NCBI RefSeq assembly: GCF_036322625.1
Contig: NZ_AP027266.1
Coordinates: 2,297,001 to 2,361,000, forward strand
Direction: 5' to 3'
Length of the DNA: 64,000 nucleotides
DNA from: Roseicyclus marinus
GTDB lineage: Bacteria; Pseudomonadota; Alphaproteobacteria; Rhodobacterales; Rhodobacteraceae
The first letter of the stretch is position 1. The number at the start of each line of letters is the position of its first letter. Of this stretch, positions 19,083-29,223 are shown one piece after another. The notes under the pieces are model-generated. The model saw nothing but the letters and a program-made list of their open reading frames with translations. It was not told where the DNA came from and searched no databases. A program made the translations under genes and the position numbers.

Positions 19083-21287
19083 ATGCCGACCGGACCCGAC
19101 AGCGCCCTGACCGCCCACCTGCCCGAGCGGGTGGCGGAGGCCATTCGGGCAGGCACCCATCCCGATTGTTTCGCGGTTCTCGGCCCCCATGTGCTGGAGG
19201 GGCGGCGCTGGATCGTGGCCTTCGATCCCGGCGCGGTCGCGATGGCCGCGCTCATCGGCCGGGAGAGCGTGGCGCTTTACCCCGTGGCCGGGGGCGGCGG
19301 CCTTTTCGCGGGGCCGGTGCCGGGCGACGGGGCCTATCTGCTGCAGGGCACGGGCCCTGATGGCGCGGTCTGGGTCATGGAGGACCCCTATCGTTTCGCC
19401 CCCGTTCTGGGCGAGATCGACGAATACCTGATCGGCGAGGGCACGCATCACGCGCTGTGGCGGGTTCTGGGCGCGCATGTGCGGGTCCATGAGGGTGTCG
19501 CGGGCACCCATTTCGCGGTCTGGGCGCCCAATGCGCGGCGGGTGGCGGTCGTGGGCGATTTCAACGGCTGGGACGCACGGCGCCACGTCCTGCGCCCGCG
19601 CGGCGCGACCGGTGTGTGGGAGATGTTCCTGCCCGGTGTGGGCGAGGGTGCGGCCTACAAATACGCGATCACGGGGGCAGGTGGCGCGGCCCTGCCGCTC
19701 AAGGCGGATCCGGTGGGGTTCGGATCGCAGCATCCGCCCGAGAACGCCTCGGTCGTGCGGGATATCGCGGGCTATGGCTGGCGGGATGGGGATTGGATGG
19801 ACAGCCGCGCCGGGGCCCATGCCCGCACCGCGCCGATCTCGATCTACGAGGTGCATCTGGGATCGTGGCGGCGCAAGGCGGAGGGGCGGCGCATCAGCTA
19901 CCGCGAAGCCGCCGAAGAGCTGGTGGGCTATGCGGTCGAGATGGGCTTTACCCATCTGGAGCTGTTGCCGATCAGCGAATACCCGTTCGACGGCTCATGG
20001 GGCTATCAGCCCGTGGGGCTTTATGCGCCCACCATCCGCCACGGCCCCCCGCATGAGTTTCGCGACCTTGTGGATGCCGCCCATCTGGCGGGGCTGGGTG
20101 TGATCCTCGACTGGGTGCCGGGGCATTTCCCGACCGATGCGCATGGGCTGGGCCGGTTCGACGGCACGGCGCTTTACGAACATGCCGACCCCAAGGAAGG
20201 GTTCCACCGCGACTGGAACACGCTGATCTACAATTACGGGCGGCGCGAGGTGCGGAATTACCTGATCGCCAACGCGCTCTATTGGCTCGAGGAATACCAT
20301 GTCGACGGGCTGCGTGTGGATGCCGTCGCCTCCATGCTCTACCGCGATTACAGCCGCGAGCCGGGGCAATGGGTGCCCAACAAGAACGGCGGCAACGAGA
20401 ATTACGAGGCGGTGGATTTCCTGCGCGCGATGAATGTCGCGGCCTATGGCGCGCATCCGGGCGTGATGACGGTGGCCGAGGAAAGCACATCCTACCCCAA
20501 GGTTTCCGCCCCGGTCCATGACGGGGGGCTCGGGTTCGGGTTCAAGTGGAACATGGGCTGGATGAACGACACGTTGCGTTACATGGCCGAGGACCCGGTG
20601 AACCGGAAATATCACCACGACAAGGTGACATTCGGCCTGCATTACGCGTTTTCCGAGAATTTCGTCCTGCCCATCAGCCATGACGAGGTCGTCCACGGCA
20701 AGGGCAGCATGTATACAAGGATGCCGGGCGATCACGCGACGAAACTGGCCAATCTGCGCGCCTATTACGGGTTCATGTGGGGCCATCCGGGCAAGAAGCT
20801 TTTGTTCATGGGGCAGGAATTCGGGCAGGTCGCCGAATGGAACCATGACGCCGAGATCGGGTGGCATCACCTGGATGATCCGGGCCACAAGGGGGTGCAG
20901 CGGCTGGTGCGCGACCTCAACACGCTCTACCGCGGCACCCCTGCCCTGCATGTCAAGGATGCCGAAGCGGACGGGTTCGACTGGCTGGTGGGGGGCGATG
21001 CGGATCACTCCGTCATCGCATGGCTGCGGCGCGGAGGCGCGGCCGACAAGCCGGTCGTCATGCTGACCAATTTCACCCCCGTGGAGCGGCCCGCCTACCG
21101 GATCGGCCTGCCCCATGCGGGCGCGTGGCGCGAGGCGCTCAACACCGATGCGGGCCTTTACGGGGGCGGGAACCGGGGCAACATGGGCCGGATCGTGGCC
21201 GAAGATGGGGCCAGCCACGGCCAGCCCGCCAGCGCGGGCCTCTACCTGGCGCCGCTCTCGACGCTGTTCCTGATACCGGACGATTGA
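19083..21287 (+). CDS. glgB: 1,4-alpha-glucan branching enzyme
   Basis: 734 residues from ATG 19083. Domain order: N-terminal carbohydrate-binding region, CBM48 (GTHFAVWAPNARRVAVVGDFNGWD, about residues 140-165), then the GH13 barrel. Motifs are EVHLGSWRRK, WGYQPVGLYAP, VILDWVPGHFPTDAHGL, GLRVDAVASMLYRDY with the nucleophile Asp, MTVAEEST with the acid/base Glu, and LPISHDEVVHGKGS. It cleaves alpha-1,4 chains and re-attaches them as alpha-1,6 branches in glycogen. Length and motifs are those of full-length bacterial GlgB. Second gene of the glg operon. Confidence 0.96.
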   Translation: MPTGPDSALTAHLPERVAEAIRAGTHPDCFAVLGPHVLEGRRWIVAFDPGAVAMAALIGRESVALYPVAGGGGLFAGPVPGDGAYLLQGTGPDGAVWVMEDPYRFAPVLGEIDEYLIGEGTHHALWRVLGAHVRVHEGVAGTHFAVWAPNARRVAVVGDFNGWDARRHVLRPRGATGVWEMFLPGVGEGAAYKYAITGAGGAALPLKADPVGFGSQHPPENASVVRDIAGYGWRDGDWMDSRAGAHARTAPISIYEVHLGSWRRKAEGRRISYREAAEELVGYAVEMGFTHLELLPISEYPFDGSWGYQPVGLYAPTIRHGPPHEFRDLVDAAHLAGLGVILDWVPGHFPTDAHGLGRFDGTALYEHADPKEGFHRDWNTLIYNYGRREVRNYLIANALYWLEEYHVDGLRVDAVASMLYRDYSREPGQWVPNKNGGNENYEAVDFLRAMNVAAYGAHPGVMTVAEESTSYPKVSAPVHDGGLGFGFKWNMGWMNDTLRYMAEDPVNRKYHHDKVTFGLHYAFSENFVLPISHDEVVHGKGSMYTRMPGDHATKLANLRAYYGFMWGHPGKKLLFMGQEFGQVAEWNHDAEIGWHHLDDPGHKGVQRLVRDLNTLYRGTPALHVKDAEADGFDWLVGGDADHSVIAWLRRGGAADKPVVMLTNFTPVERPAYRIGLPHAGAWREALNTDAGLYGGGNRGNMGRIVAEDGASHGQPASAGLYLAPLSTLFLIPDD

Positions 21288-21332
21288 AACCGCGCCCCGG
21301 GAGGGTGGCGCATGACAGGGAGGACGACACCA

Positions 21333-22598
21333 ATGGCTGGACCATCCCAAAGGCTCGTGGCGCGATCCATGGCTTTCGTTCTGGCGGGCGGGCGCGGCAG
21401 CCGCCTGATGCAGCTGACCGACCGGCGCGCGAAACCGGCGGTCTATTTCGGCGGCAAGACCCGGATCATCGATTTCGCGCTGTCCAATGCGCTGAATTCC
21501 GGCATCCGAAAGATGGCCATCGCCACGCAATACAAGGCGCACAGCCTGATCCGCCATTGCCAGCGCGGCTGGAACTTTTTCCGGGCCGAGCGCAACGAAT
21601 ACCTCGACATCCTGCCCGCCAGCCAACGCGTGGACGAGGTGCATTGGTACCAGGGCACGGCGGATGCGGTGTTCCAGAACATCGACATCATCGACAGCTA
21701 TGACGTGGATTACGTCGTCATCCTTGCGGGCGACCATATCTACAAGATGGATTACGAGGTGATGCTGCGCCAACACGTGGACACCGGCGCGGATGTGACC
21801 ATCGGCTGCCTGACCGTGCCGAGGTCCGAGGCGTCTGCCTTCGGCGTCATGGCCATCGACGGCAAGGACCGGATCACCTCCTTCCTCGAAAAGCCGAAAG
21901 ACCCGCCGGGAACGCCGGAAAACCCCGATGTGACGCTCGCCTCGATGGGGATCTACGTCTTTGCCTGGTCCTTCCTGCGCGATCTTCTGACCCGCGATGC
22001 CGAGGATCCGAATTCGGGGCGCGATTTCGGCGGCGACCTGATCCCGCAGATCGTGGCGGGCGGCAAGGCGATGGCACATAGGTTCGAGGCGTCTTGCGTC
22101 CGCTCCTCGCCCGAGGCTCCGGCCTATTGGCGGGACGTGGGCACGGTCGATGCCTATTGGAAGGCGAATATCGATCTGACGAGCTTCATCCCCGAGCTGG
22201 ACCTGTGGGATACGAGCTGGCCGATCTGGACCTATTCCGAAAGCGTGCCCCCCGCCAAGTTCATCCATGACGAGGCCGACCGGCGGGGCAGCGCGATTTC
22301 CTCGATGGTGTCGGGGGGCTGCATCATCTCGGGCACCGAGGTGCGGCAATCGCTGTTGTTCACCCGCGTCCATACCAATTCCTATTCGCAACTGGTGCGC
22401 GCGGTCGTTCTGCCCGACGTGGTCGTGGAACGGCATGCCAGGCTGAAAAACGTGGTGATCGACCGGGGCGTCGTGATCCCGCGCGGGCTGGTGGTGGGCG
22501 AGGACCCGGAGGAAGACGCCAAGTGGTTCCATGTCACGCCCGGCGGCGTGACGCTGATCACCCAGGACATGCTGAACCGGAGGGCCGCGAGCCTATGA
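21333..22598 (+). CDS. glgC: Glucose-1-phosphate adenylyltransferase
   Basis: 421 residues from ATG 21333, with GGGAGG at 21318-21323 and a nine-base spacer. It makes ADP-glucose from ATP and glucose-1-phosphate, the committed and usually allosterically controlled step of glycogen synthesis. Motifs: [28 protein letters not shown] (nucleotide loop and regulatory-region Lys), [37 protein letters not shown] and FLEKPKDPP, then a C-terminal left-handed beta-helix region. Its stop overlaps the glgA start (ATGA). Confidence 0.97.
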   Translation: MAGPSQRLVARSMAFVLAGGRGSRLMQLTDRRAKPAVYFGGKTRIIDFALSNALNSGIRKMAIATQYKAHSLIRHCQRGWNFFRAERNEYLDILPASQRVDEVHWYQGTADAVFQNIDIIDSYDVDYVVILAGDHIYKMDYEVMLRQHVDTGADVTIGCLTVPRSEASAFGVMAIDGKDRITSFLEKPKDPPGTPENPDVTLASMGIYVFAWSFLRDLLTRDAEDPNSGRDFGGDLIPQIVAGGKAMAHRFEASCVRSSPEAPAYWRDVGTVDAYWKANIDLTSFIPELDLWDTSWPIWTYSESVPPAKFIHDEADRRGSAISSMVSGGCIISGTEVRQSLLFTRVHTNSYSQLVRAVVLPDVVVERHARLKNVVIDRGVVIPRGLVVGEDPEEDAKWFHVTPGGVTLITQDMLNRRAASL

Positions 22599-24004
22599 TC
22601 AAGGTCCTGTCCGTCACCTCGGAATGCGCGCCGCTGGTCAAGACCGGCGGTCTTGCGGATGTGGCGGGCGCCTTGCCCTTGGCGCTGGCGCCCTTGGGGG
22701 TGGAGATGCGGACGCTTTTGCCCGGCTATCCGGCCGTGATGGGCGCGGTCGCAAGGGGCAAGGTGGTGCTGGAAGATGCCGATCTTTTCGGCGGTCCGGC
22801 CAAGGTGCTCGCGGCAGAGGCGGCGGGGATTGACCTGTTGGTGCTCGATGCGCCGCATCTGTTCGCGCGACCCGGCGGGCCCTATGCCGATGCGGGCGGG
22901 CGCGACTGGCCCGACAATCCCGAACGCTTCGCCGCGCTGTCCTGGATCGGGGCCGAGATCGCGGGCGGGTCCATGGCGGGCTGGCGGCCCGATATCCTGC
23001 ATGGCCATGACTGGCAGGCGGGGTTTGCGCCCTGGTATCTGCGTGACCGGCATCCCGGCGCGGGGGTCGGCACGGTGATGACGATCCACAACATCGCCTT
23101 TCAGGGCAAGGCGGGGGTGGACAGATTGCCCGGCCTGCGGCTGCGCCCCGAGGGGATGACGCAAGACGGGTTCGAATTCTGGGGCGATATCAGCGCGCTG
23201 AAGGCGGGTCTGGTCGCCGCCGACAAGATCACCACCGTGAGCCCGACCTATGCGGGCGAATTGCTGACGCCCGATTTCGGGATGGGGATGGATGGGCTGC
23301 TGAGAGCGCGGTCGGGGGTCTTGTCGGGCATCCTGAACGGGGTCGATCTGGCGGCATGGACCCCGCCCTACAAGACGCCCGCGGGCAAGGCGCGCCACAA
23401 GGCCAAGCTGCGCGGCGAGATGGGTCTGCCCGACAGCGACGGGCCGCTTTGTGTCGTCGTCTCGCGGCTGACGCATCAAAAGGGGCTGGACCTGCTCATC
23501 GATGCGCTGCCGCGGCTGATCGACCGGGGCGGGCAGCTGGCTCTGCTCGGGGCCGGCGAAAAGGGGCTGGAGGAGGCATTCCTGCGTGCCGCAGGCCATT
23601 CCCATGTCGCGGTGCGGCTGGGCTATGACGCGGCGCTGGCGCGGCTCTTGATCGAAGGGGGCGATGCGATCCTTGTCCCCTCGCGGTTCGAGCCTTGTGG
23701 CCTGACGCAGATGTACGGGTTGCGCTTCGGCACCCTGCCGCTTGTGGCCTATACCGGGGGTCTGGTCGATACGGTGATCGACGCGACCCCTGCGGGTCTG
23801 CGCGCCGGGGCGGCGACGGGGGTGCAGTTCCACCCGGTCACGGCGGATGCGCTGGCCCGCGCGCTTGACCGGCTTTGCGATCTTTACGCGAAACCCGATC
23901 TGTGGCTGTCGCTGCAGAAAAACGCCATGCGCCACCCCGTCGGCTGGGACCAATCGGCGGCCGATTACCTTGCCCTTTACCAAAGCCTCGACCGTCAGGA
24001 TTGA
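22595..24004 (+). CDS. glgA: Glycogen synthase (ADP-glucose)
   Basis: 469 residues; the ATG overlaps the glgC stop. It is a GT5 retaining glycosyltransferase that extends alpha-1,4 glucan from ADP-glucose. The N-terminal [13 protein letters not shown] loop binds ADP-glucose. [11 protein letters not shown] and TIHNIAFQG lie in the first Rossmann domain. The second domain has [14 protein letters not shown] and the catalytic [23 protein letters not shown]. Length is normal for bacterial GlgA. Confidence 0.97.
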   Translation: MIKVLSVTSECAPLVKTGGLADVAGALPLALAPLGVEMRTLLPGYPAVMGAVARGKVVLEDADLFGGPAKVLAAEAAGIDLLVLDAPHLFARPGGPYADAGGRDWPDNPERFAALSWIGAEIAGGSMAGWRPDILHGHDWQAGFAPWYLRDRHPGAGVGTVMTIHNIAFQGKAGVDRLPGLRLRPEGMTQDGFEFWGDISALKAGLVAADKITTVSPTYAGELLTPDFGMGMDGLLRARSGVLSGILNGVDLAAWTPPYKTPAGKARHKAKLRGEMGLPDSDGPLCVVVSRLTHQKGLDLLIDALPRLIDRGGQLALLGAGEKGLEEAFLRAAGHSHVAVRLGYDAALARLLIEGGDAILVPSRFEPCGLTQMYGLRFGTLPLVAYTGGLVDTVIDATPAGLRAGAATGVQFHPVTADALARALDRLCDLYAKPDLWLSLQKNAMRHPVGWDQSAADYLALYQSLDRQD

Positions 24005-24006
24005 GC

Positions 24007-26082
24007 ATGCCGCACAGGATGACCGCAGGACGCCCCGCGCCGCTCGGGGCCACCCCCGATGCCCATGGCGTCAATTTCGCGGTCTTTTCGGCCCATGCGA
24101 CGCGGATGGTCCTGTGCCTGTTTGCCGAGGATGGGCGCGAGACGCTGCGCATCGACCTGCCCGAGCGGGACGGCGATGTCTGGCATGGCCATGTGGCCGG
24201 GCTGCGCCCCGGCCAGCGCTACGGCTACCGCGCGCACGGGCCCTATGCGCCGCAGGACGGGCATCGGTTCAACCCCAACAAGCTTCTGGTCGATCCCTAT
24301 GCCCGCGCGCTGACCGGCCATCCGATCTGGCATGACGCGCTTTACGGCTATGATCCGGCCAAGGGGCCAGACAGTTTCTCGACACGCGACAGCGCGCCCT
24401 ATGTGCCCAAGGGCATCGTTGTGGACCCGCGCTTTGACTGGGGCGGCGACTGCCCACCCGACACGCCGATCGAGGACAGCGTGATCTACGAGGCGCATGT
24501 GAAGGGGCTGACGCGGCTGCATCCGGGGGCCAGCCCGCCGGGCACCTTCGCGGCCCTCGCCTCCGCCCCGATGCTGGAGCACCTGACGGGGCTGGGCGTG
24601 ACGGCGGTCGAGCTTTTGCCGATCCACGCCTTCGTCGATGACAAGTTCCTGCATGACAAGGGGCTGACGAATTACTGGGGCTACCAGAGCCTTGGGTTTT
24701 TCGCCCCCGATCCGCGCTATCACGACGGCGGGGGCATCGCGGAATTCCAGTCGATGGTCGCGCGCCTGCACGCGGCGGGGATCGAGGTCATCCTCGACGT
24801 GGTGTACAACCACAGCTGCGAGGGGGACGAGACCGGCCCCACCCTGTCATTCCGGGGGCTCGACAACGCGAGCTACTATCGCCTTGCCCCCGACAGGCGG
24901 CGCTATGTCAACGACACCGGCACCGGCAACACGATGAACGTGGATCATCCCATGGTGCTCAGGATGATCATGGACAGCTTGCGCTATTGGGTCGAGGTGG
25001 GCCATGTCGACGGGTTCCGGTTCGATCTGTGCGCCACCCTTGGGCGCACGGCGACAGGCTTCGATCCCGGCGCAAGCTTTTTCGACGCGATCCGGCAGGA
25101 CCCGGTTCTGACACGGGTGAAGCTGATCGCGGAACCATGGGATATCGGGCCGGGGGGCTATCAGCTCGGGGCGTTTCCGCCGCCCTTTCTCGAATGGAAC
25201 GACCGGTTCCGCGATACCATACGCCAGTTCTGGCGCGGCGATGCGGGGATGGTGCCGCGGCTTGCGGACCGGATCACCGGATCGGCGCGGCAATTCGACC
25301 ATTCCGGGCGGCCCGCCAATACTTCGGTCAATTTCGTGACCGCCCATGACGGCTTCACGCTCGCCGATGTGGTCAGCTACGCCCAGCGCCACAACGAGGC
25401 CAATGGCGAGGACAACCGCGACGGGCATTCGGCCAATTGGTCCGACAACATGGGGGTCGAGGGGCCGACCGCCGATCCCGCCATCATGGCTGCCCGCGCA
25501 AGGCGGCAGCGCAACATGCTGGCGACGCTGATGCTGGCGCAGGGCACGCCGATGCTGCTTGCGGGTGACGAGATCGGCAATTCGCAATCAGGCAACAACA
25601 ATGCCTATGCGCAGGACAACGAGATCGGCTGGGTGGATTGGACCGCGCCGGACATGGGGTTGCGGGATTTCACGGCGGCGCTGATCGCCTTTCGCAAGGG
25701 GCATCCGATCTTGCGTCAGAAACGCTTTCTCCATGCGCGCGAACGGGCGGCGGACGGTTTGCCCGACCTGTTCTGGTGGCGCGAAGACGGGCAGGAGATG
25801 GGCCAGGCCGATTGGGAGGATGCGGGCCGGACAGTGCTCTGCGTGGAAAAGCGCATGGCGGCGGGAACGCCCCGCTACGCGGCCTCGGAGGCGGCGGTGT
25901 TTCTTGTGTTCAACGCCGGTGGCGCGGCCGAGGTGTGTCTGCCGCCGGCCCGCAGCGGCTGGCATTGGGTGTTGCGCCTCGATACGGGCCGTGACGCAGG
26001 GGCGGTCGCGCAGCCCGTGTCGGGCAGCCTGGCCTGCACGGCCCAGACGGTGCTGGCTTGCGTGCTGGAGCCCCTGACATGA
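24007..26082 (+). CDS. glgX: Glycogen debranching enzyme GlgX
   Basis: 691 residues from ATG 24007, two bases after the glgA stop. N-terminal CBM48 (VNFAVFSAHATRMVLCLF) is followed by a GH13_11 barrel. Motifs: LPIHAFVDDKFL, NYWGYQSLGFFAPDPRY, ILDVVYNHSCEG, DGFRFDLCATLGR (nucleophile Asp), IAEPWDIGPGGYQ (acid/base Glu) and FVTAHDGFTLADVVSY. The enzyme hydrolyses alpha-1,6 branches of phosphorylase-limit glycogen and releases maltotetraose-type stubs. Its stop overlaps the malQ start. Confidence 0.95.
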   Translation: MPHRMTAGRPAPLGATPDAHGVNFAVFSAHATRMVLCLFAEDGRETLRIDLPERDGDVWHGHVAGLRPGQRYGYRAHGPYAPQDGHRFNPNKLLVDPYARALTGHPIWHDALYGYDPAKGPDSFSTRDSAPYVPKGIVVDPRFDWGGDCPPDTPIEDSVIYEAHVKGLTRLHPGASPPGTFAALASAPMLEHLTGLGVTAVELLPIHAFVDDKFLHDKGLTNYWGYQSLGFFAPDPRYHDGGGIAEFQSMVARLHAAGIEVILDVVYNHSCEGDETGPTLSFRGLDNASYYRLAPDRRRYVNDTGTGNTMNVDHPMVLRMIMDSLRYWVEVGHVDGFRFDLCATLGRTATGFDPGASFFDAIRQDPVLTRVKLIAEPWDIGPGGYQLGAFPPPFLEWNDRFRDTIRQFWRGDAGMVPRLADRITGSARQFDHSGRPANTSVNFVTAHDGFTLADVVSYAQRHNEANGEDNRDGHSANWSDNMGVEGPTADPAIMAARARRQRNMLATLMLAQGTPMLLAGDEIGNSQSGNNNAYAQDNEIGWVDWTAPDMGLRDFTAALIAFRKGHPILRQKRFLHARERAADGLPDLFWWREDGQEMGQADWEDAGRTVLCVEKRMAAGTPRYAASEAAVFLVFNAGGAAEVCLPPARSGWHWVLRLDTGRDAGAVAQPVSGSLACTAQTVLACVLEPLT

Positions 26083-27944
26083 GCGATGCAATCAGCGCAC
26101 TCGCGGGCGCCATGGGGATCTTGCCGCGCTACAGCGACCAGATGGGCGGCATCCGCGAAACCGGACGGGAGAGCGCACTGGCGCTTTTGCGCGCCATGGG
26201 CCACGACATCACGACCGAGGATGACGCCGCCGCCCGTCTTGCCGTGCACCGCGCCAAGGAGGCGCTGCGCATTCTGCCCCGCACCCTGATCCTGACGCCC
26301 GATGCGCCGACGCGGCTGCCCGCCGATCCGGGCGATTGGACGCTTGCGCTGGAGGATGGCACGGGGCTGGAGGGGCGCGGCCCCTACCTGCCCCCCCTGC
26401 CACTTGGCCGCCACATCCTGCGCGCGGGGCAAGATGAGGTGACGCTTCTGGCGGCGCCTGCGCGCCTGCCCCTGCCTGCCCGCGACTGGGGCGTGACCGC
26501 GCCGCTTTGGGGTCTGCGCCCGCCCGGGCGCGCGGGCTTTGGCGATTTCGAGGATTTGAAGCGCACCGGCCTGTCGCTGGCGCGCGCGGGCGCGGGTTTC
26601 CTTGGGATCAACCCGATCCATGCGGGCTTTCCGACCGAAGCCGGATGGGCGAGCCCCTATTCGCCAAGCCACAGGCGACGGCTGAACCCGCTTCATATCG
26701 CCTTGGGCGGCGGTGTCGCGACCGGCCCGCTGGTCGATTACGCGGCCGAGATCCCGGCCAAGCGTCTTGCCCTGCGCGCCGCCTATGAAAGCTTCGCAGG
26801 TGATGCCGATTTCGACGCCTTTTGCGCGGCAGAAGGCTCATCGCTTTCGCTTTTCGCCGCGCATCAGGCCCTGTCGGAGCGGCACGGGGCGCTCTGGACG
26901 GACTGGCCCCTGCCGCTGCAGGACCCCGCAGGGGCACGCCACGCAGCACCGCCCGAGGCGATCCGCTACCACCAATGGCTGCAATGGATGGCCCATCGCC
27001 AACTGACCGAAACGCAAGCCGCGCTGATCGCAGCGGGGATGCGGCATGGTCTCTACCTCGATCTGGCGGTCGGCACCCATCCCGCCGGGGCCGAGACATG
27101 GGCCGAGCGGCAGTGGTTCGCGCAAGGCGTCTCGCTTGGGGCGCCGCCCGATCCTTTCGCGCCCGATGGCCAGCGCTGGAGCCTTGCGCCGCTCGACCCC
27201 CATGCGCTGATCGCGGGGCATTTCGCGCCGCTCGCCGAGACGTTGGGCCAACAGATGCGCTATTCGCGGCTGATCCGGATCGACCATATCCTGGGCTTTG
27301 ACCGCGCCTATTGGGTGCCCGACGCCCCCGGCCTGCCGGGGGCCTATGTCGCGATGCCGCGCGACGCGATGCTCGCCGTGATCTTGATCGAGGCCGCCCG
27401 CGCCGGCGCGACCGTCATCGGCGAGGATCTGGGCAATATCCCCGACGGGTTGCAAGGCGCGCTGGCCGAGGCGGGCATCCTTGGCTGTCGCCTGATGCAA
27501 TTCGAAGGGCAGACGCCCCCCGAAACCTATCCCGCGCCGACGCTTGCGGCCTTTGGCACGCATGACCTGCCCACCCATGCCGGTTGGGCCGATGGGGCCG
27601 ATATCCGCGCGCGCCATGCCATCGGCCGGATCGGGGCGGCGACGCTGGCCCATGGGCTTGCCACAAGGGCCGAGGAGGCGCGCGCCCATGCACGGATGGC
27701 AGGCGGCAGCGATGCGGCCTCGATGCACGCCGCACTCGCGCGGGCCGGATCGGCGCTGGTGGCCGTTCAGGTCGAGGATGTGCTGGAGATGCCCGAGCAG
27801 ACCAACCTGCCCGGCACGGTCGACGACTACCCCAACTGGCGGCGCAAGCTGCCAATGGCGGGCGAAGAACTGGGGGATGATGCCCGCCTTGCGCGGGTGG
27901 CCGGAACGATGCGGATGGCCGGGCGCGGACCGACCGGGGCTTGA
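26079..27944 (+). CDS. malQ: 4-alpha-glucanotransferase (amylomaltase)
   Basis: 621 residues; the ATG overlaps the glgX TGA. It is a GH77 enzyme: WGLRPPGRAGFGDFEDLKR early, INPIHAGFPTEAGWASPYSPSHRR for substrate loops, LIRIDHILGFDRAYWVP with the nucleophile Asp, IGEDLGNIP with the acid/base Glu, and FGTHDLPTHAGW with the third carboxylate. It disproportionates the short maltodextrins released by GlgX so that GlgP can use them. It is the last gene of the operon; a short CCGGGG/CCCCGG stem (27934-27950) spans its stop codon and may help end transcription. Confidence 0.92.
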   Translation: MSDAISALAGAMGILPRYSDQMGGIRETGRESALALLRAMGHDITTEDDAAARLAVHRAKEALRILPRTLILTPDAPTRLPADPGDWTLALEDGTGLEGRGPYLPPLPLGRHILRAGQDEVTLLAAPARLPLPARDWGVTAPLWGLRPPGRAGFGDFEDLKRTGLSLARAGAGFLGINPIHAGFPTEAGWASPYSPSHRRRLNPLHIALGGGVATGPLVDYAAEIPAKRLALRAAYESFAGDADFDAFCAAEGSSLSLFAAHQALSERHGALWTDWPLPLQDPAGARHAAPPEAIRYHQWLQWMAHRQLTETQAALIAAGMRHGLYLDLAVGTHPAGAETWAERQWFAQGVSLGAPPDPFAPDGQRWSLAPLDPHALIAGHFAPLAETLGQQMRYSRLIRIDHILGFDRAYWVPDAPGLPGAYVAMPRDAMLAVILIEAARAGATVIGEDLGNIPDGLQGALAEAGILGCRLMQFEGQTPPETYPAPTLAAFGTHDLPTHAGWADGADIRARHAIGRIGAATLAHGLATRAEEARAHARMAGGSDAASMHAALARAGSALVAVQVEDVLEMPEQTNLPGTVDDYPNWRRKLPMAGEELGDDARLARVAGTMRMAGRGPTGA

Positions 27945-28004
27945 CCCCGGCGCAAAACTTGGGACGATCTGGCGATCAGGGAAACAACCCGAACAGAGGG
28001 GGGT

Positions 28005-29153
28005 ATGAGGATGAGTTTGAAGGGTTTGGCGCTGTCGGCATCGGTGCTGGCGCTGGCGCTGGCAGGGGCGGCACAGGCCGAAACGCGGATCGGCATGATC
28101 ACGACGCTGTCGGGCGGCGGCGCATCGCTCGGCATCGATGTGCGCGACGGGTTCATGCTGGCCATCGCGCAATCGGGCCGCGACGATATCGAGGTGATCA
28201 TCGCCGATGACGAACAGGCCCCCGACGTGGCCGTGCAACTGGCCGACCGGATGGTGCAATCGGATGATGTGGACCTTCTGACCGGGATCATCTGGTCGAA
28301 CCTTGCCATGGCGGTCGTGCCCTCGGTCACGGCGCAGGGGCTGTTCTACCTCTCGCCCAATGCGGGGCCGTCGCAGCTGGCGGGGCGGGGCTGCAACCAG
28401 AATTATTTCAACGTCGCATGGCAGAACGACAACCTGCACGAGGCGGCAGGTGCCTATGCCAACAGCGCGGGCTATGCCAACAGCTTCATCCTTGCGCCGA
28501 ATTATCCCGCAGGCCAGGACGCGCTTGCGGGCTACAAGCGGTTCTACGAGGGCGGGCTTGCGGGCGAGATCTACACCCAGCTCGGCCAGACCGATTACGC
28601 CGCCGAGATCGCGCAGATCCGCGCCTCGGGGGCGGACAGCGTGTTCTTCTTCCTGCCCGGCGGCATGGGGATTTCCTTCTTGCGCCAATATGCAGACAGC
28701 GGGCTGGATATTCCCGTGATCGGGCCGGCATTCTCGTTTGACCAGAACATCCTGCAGGCGGTGGGAACCGCGGCGCTCGGCGTGCGCAACACCGCGCAAT
28801 GGTCGCCCGATCTGGACAATCCGACCAATGCCGCCTTTGTCGAGGCCTTCACCGCCGAATACGGGCGCATCCCCTCGCTTTACGCGAGCCAGGGCTTCGA
28901 CACAGCGAACCTGATCCTGTCGGCGCTCGATGACGGCCATCCGACGGACAGCCCCGATGCCTTCCGCGAGGCGCTGCGCGCGGCCGATTTCGCCAGCACG
29001 CGGGGCGATTTCGCCTTTGGCCCCAACCATCACCCCGTTCAGGACATCTATGTCCGCGAAGTGGTGCAGGACGGCGACATCTTCACCAACCGGATCATCG
29101 GCACAGCGCTGGAGGATCGCGGCGACGCCTTTGCCGGCGAATGCCGGATGTGA
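28005..29153 (+). CDS. ABC transporter substrate-binding protein, branched-chain-amino-acid (LivJ) type
   Basis: 382 residues from ATG 28005 after an AGAGGG-rich site (ATG 28011 possible). A signal peptide is clear: basic start, hydrophobic core SASVLALALAG, cleavage after AQA at about residue 25. The mature part begins ETRIGMITTLSGGGASLGIDVRDGF, the type I periplasmic binding fold of the Leu/Ile/Val and amide-binding group. It is followed, after a strong hairpin, by matching permease and ATPase genes. Members of this group bind amino acids, amides, urea or aromatic acids; the ligand cannot be told here. Confidence 0.88.
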   Translation: MRMSLKGLALSASVLALALAGAAQAETRIGMITTLSGGGASLGIDVRDGFMLAIAQSGRDDIEVIIADDEQAPDVAVQLADRMVQSDDVDLLTGIIWSNLAMAVVPSVTAQGLFYLSPNAGPSQLAGRGCNQNYFNVAWQNDNLHEAAGAYANSAGYANSFILAPNYPAGQDALAGYKRFYEGGLAGEIYTQLGQTDYAAEIAQIRASGADSVFFFLPGGMGISFLRQYADSGLDIPVIGPAFSFDQNILQAVGTAALGVRNTAQWSPDLDNPTNAAFVEAFTAEYGRIPSLYASQGFDTANLILSALDDGHPTDSPDAFREALRAADFASTRGDFAFGPNHHPVQDIYVREVVQDGDIFTNRIIGTALEDRGDAFAGECRM

Positions 29154-29174
29154 TCTTACAGGCTGAAACGGATC

Positions 29175-29206
29175 GGGGCCGGTCCCGCGCGGGCCGGCCC
29201 CTTTGC
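29175..29206 (+). terminator. Hairpin after the binding-protein gene (partial terminator)
   Basis: GGGGCCGG (29175-29182) pairs with CCGGCCCC (29194-29201), and an inner CCC/GGG pair extends the stem after one bulged T; TTTGCTT follows. It sits 21 bases past the SBP stop and 18 before livH. Such hairpins usually stabilise SBP mRNA and reduce permease expression. Confidence 0.65.
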
Positions 29207-29223
29207 TTGAACCGGGGTTTCCC

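Noticed and set aside
16547-19255. 902-codon minus-strand open frame opposite glgP
   Set aside because: Antisense shadow of glgP; no domain recognisable.
19995-22532. 845-codon minus-strand open frame opposite glgB and glgC
   Set aside because: It spans two well-supported genes in antisense and carries no motif or start signal.
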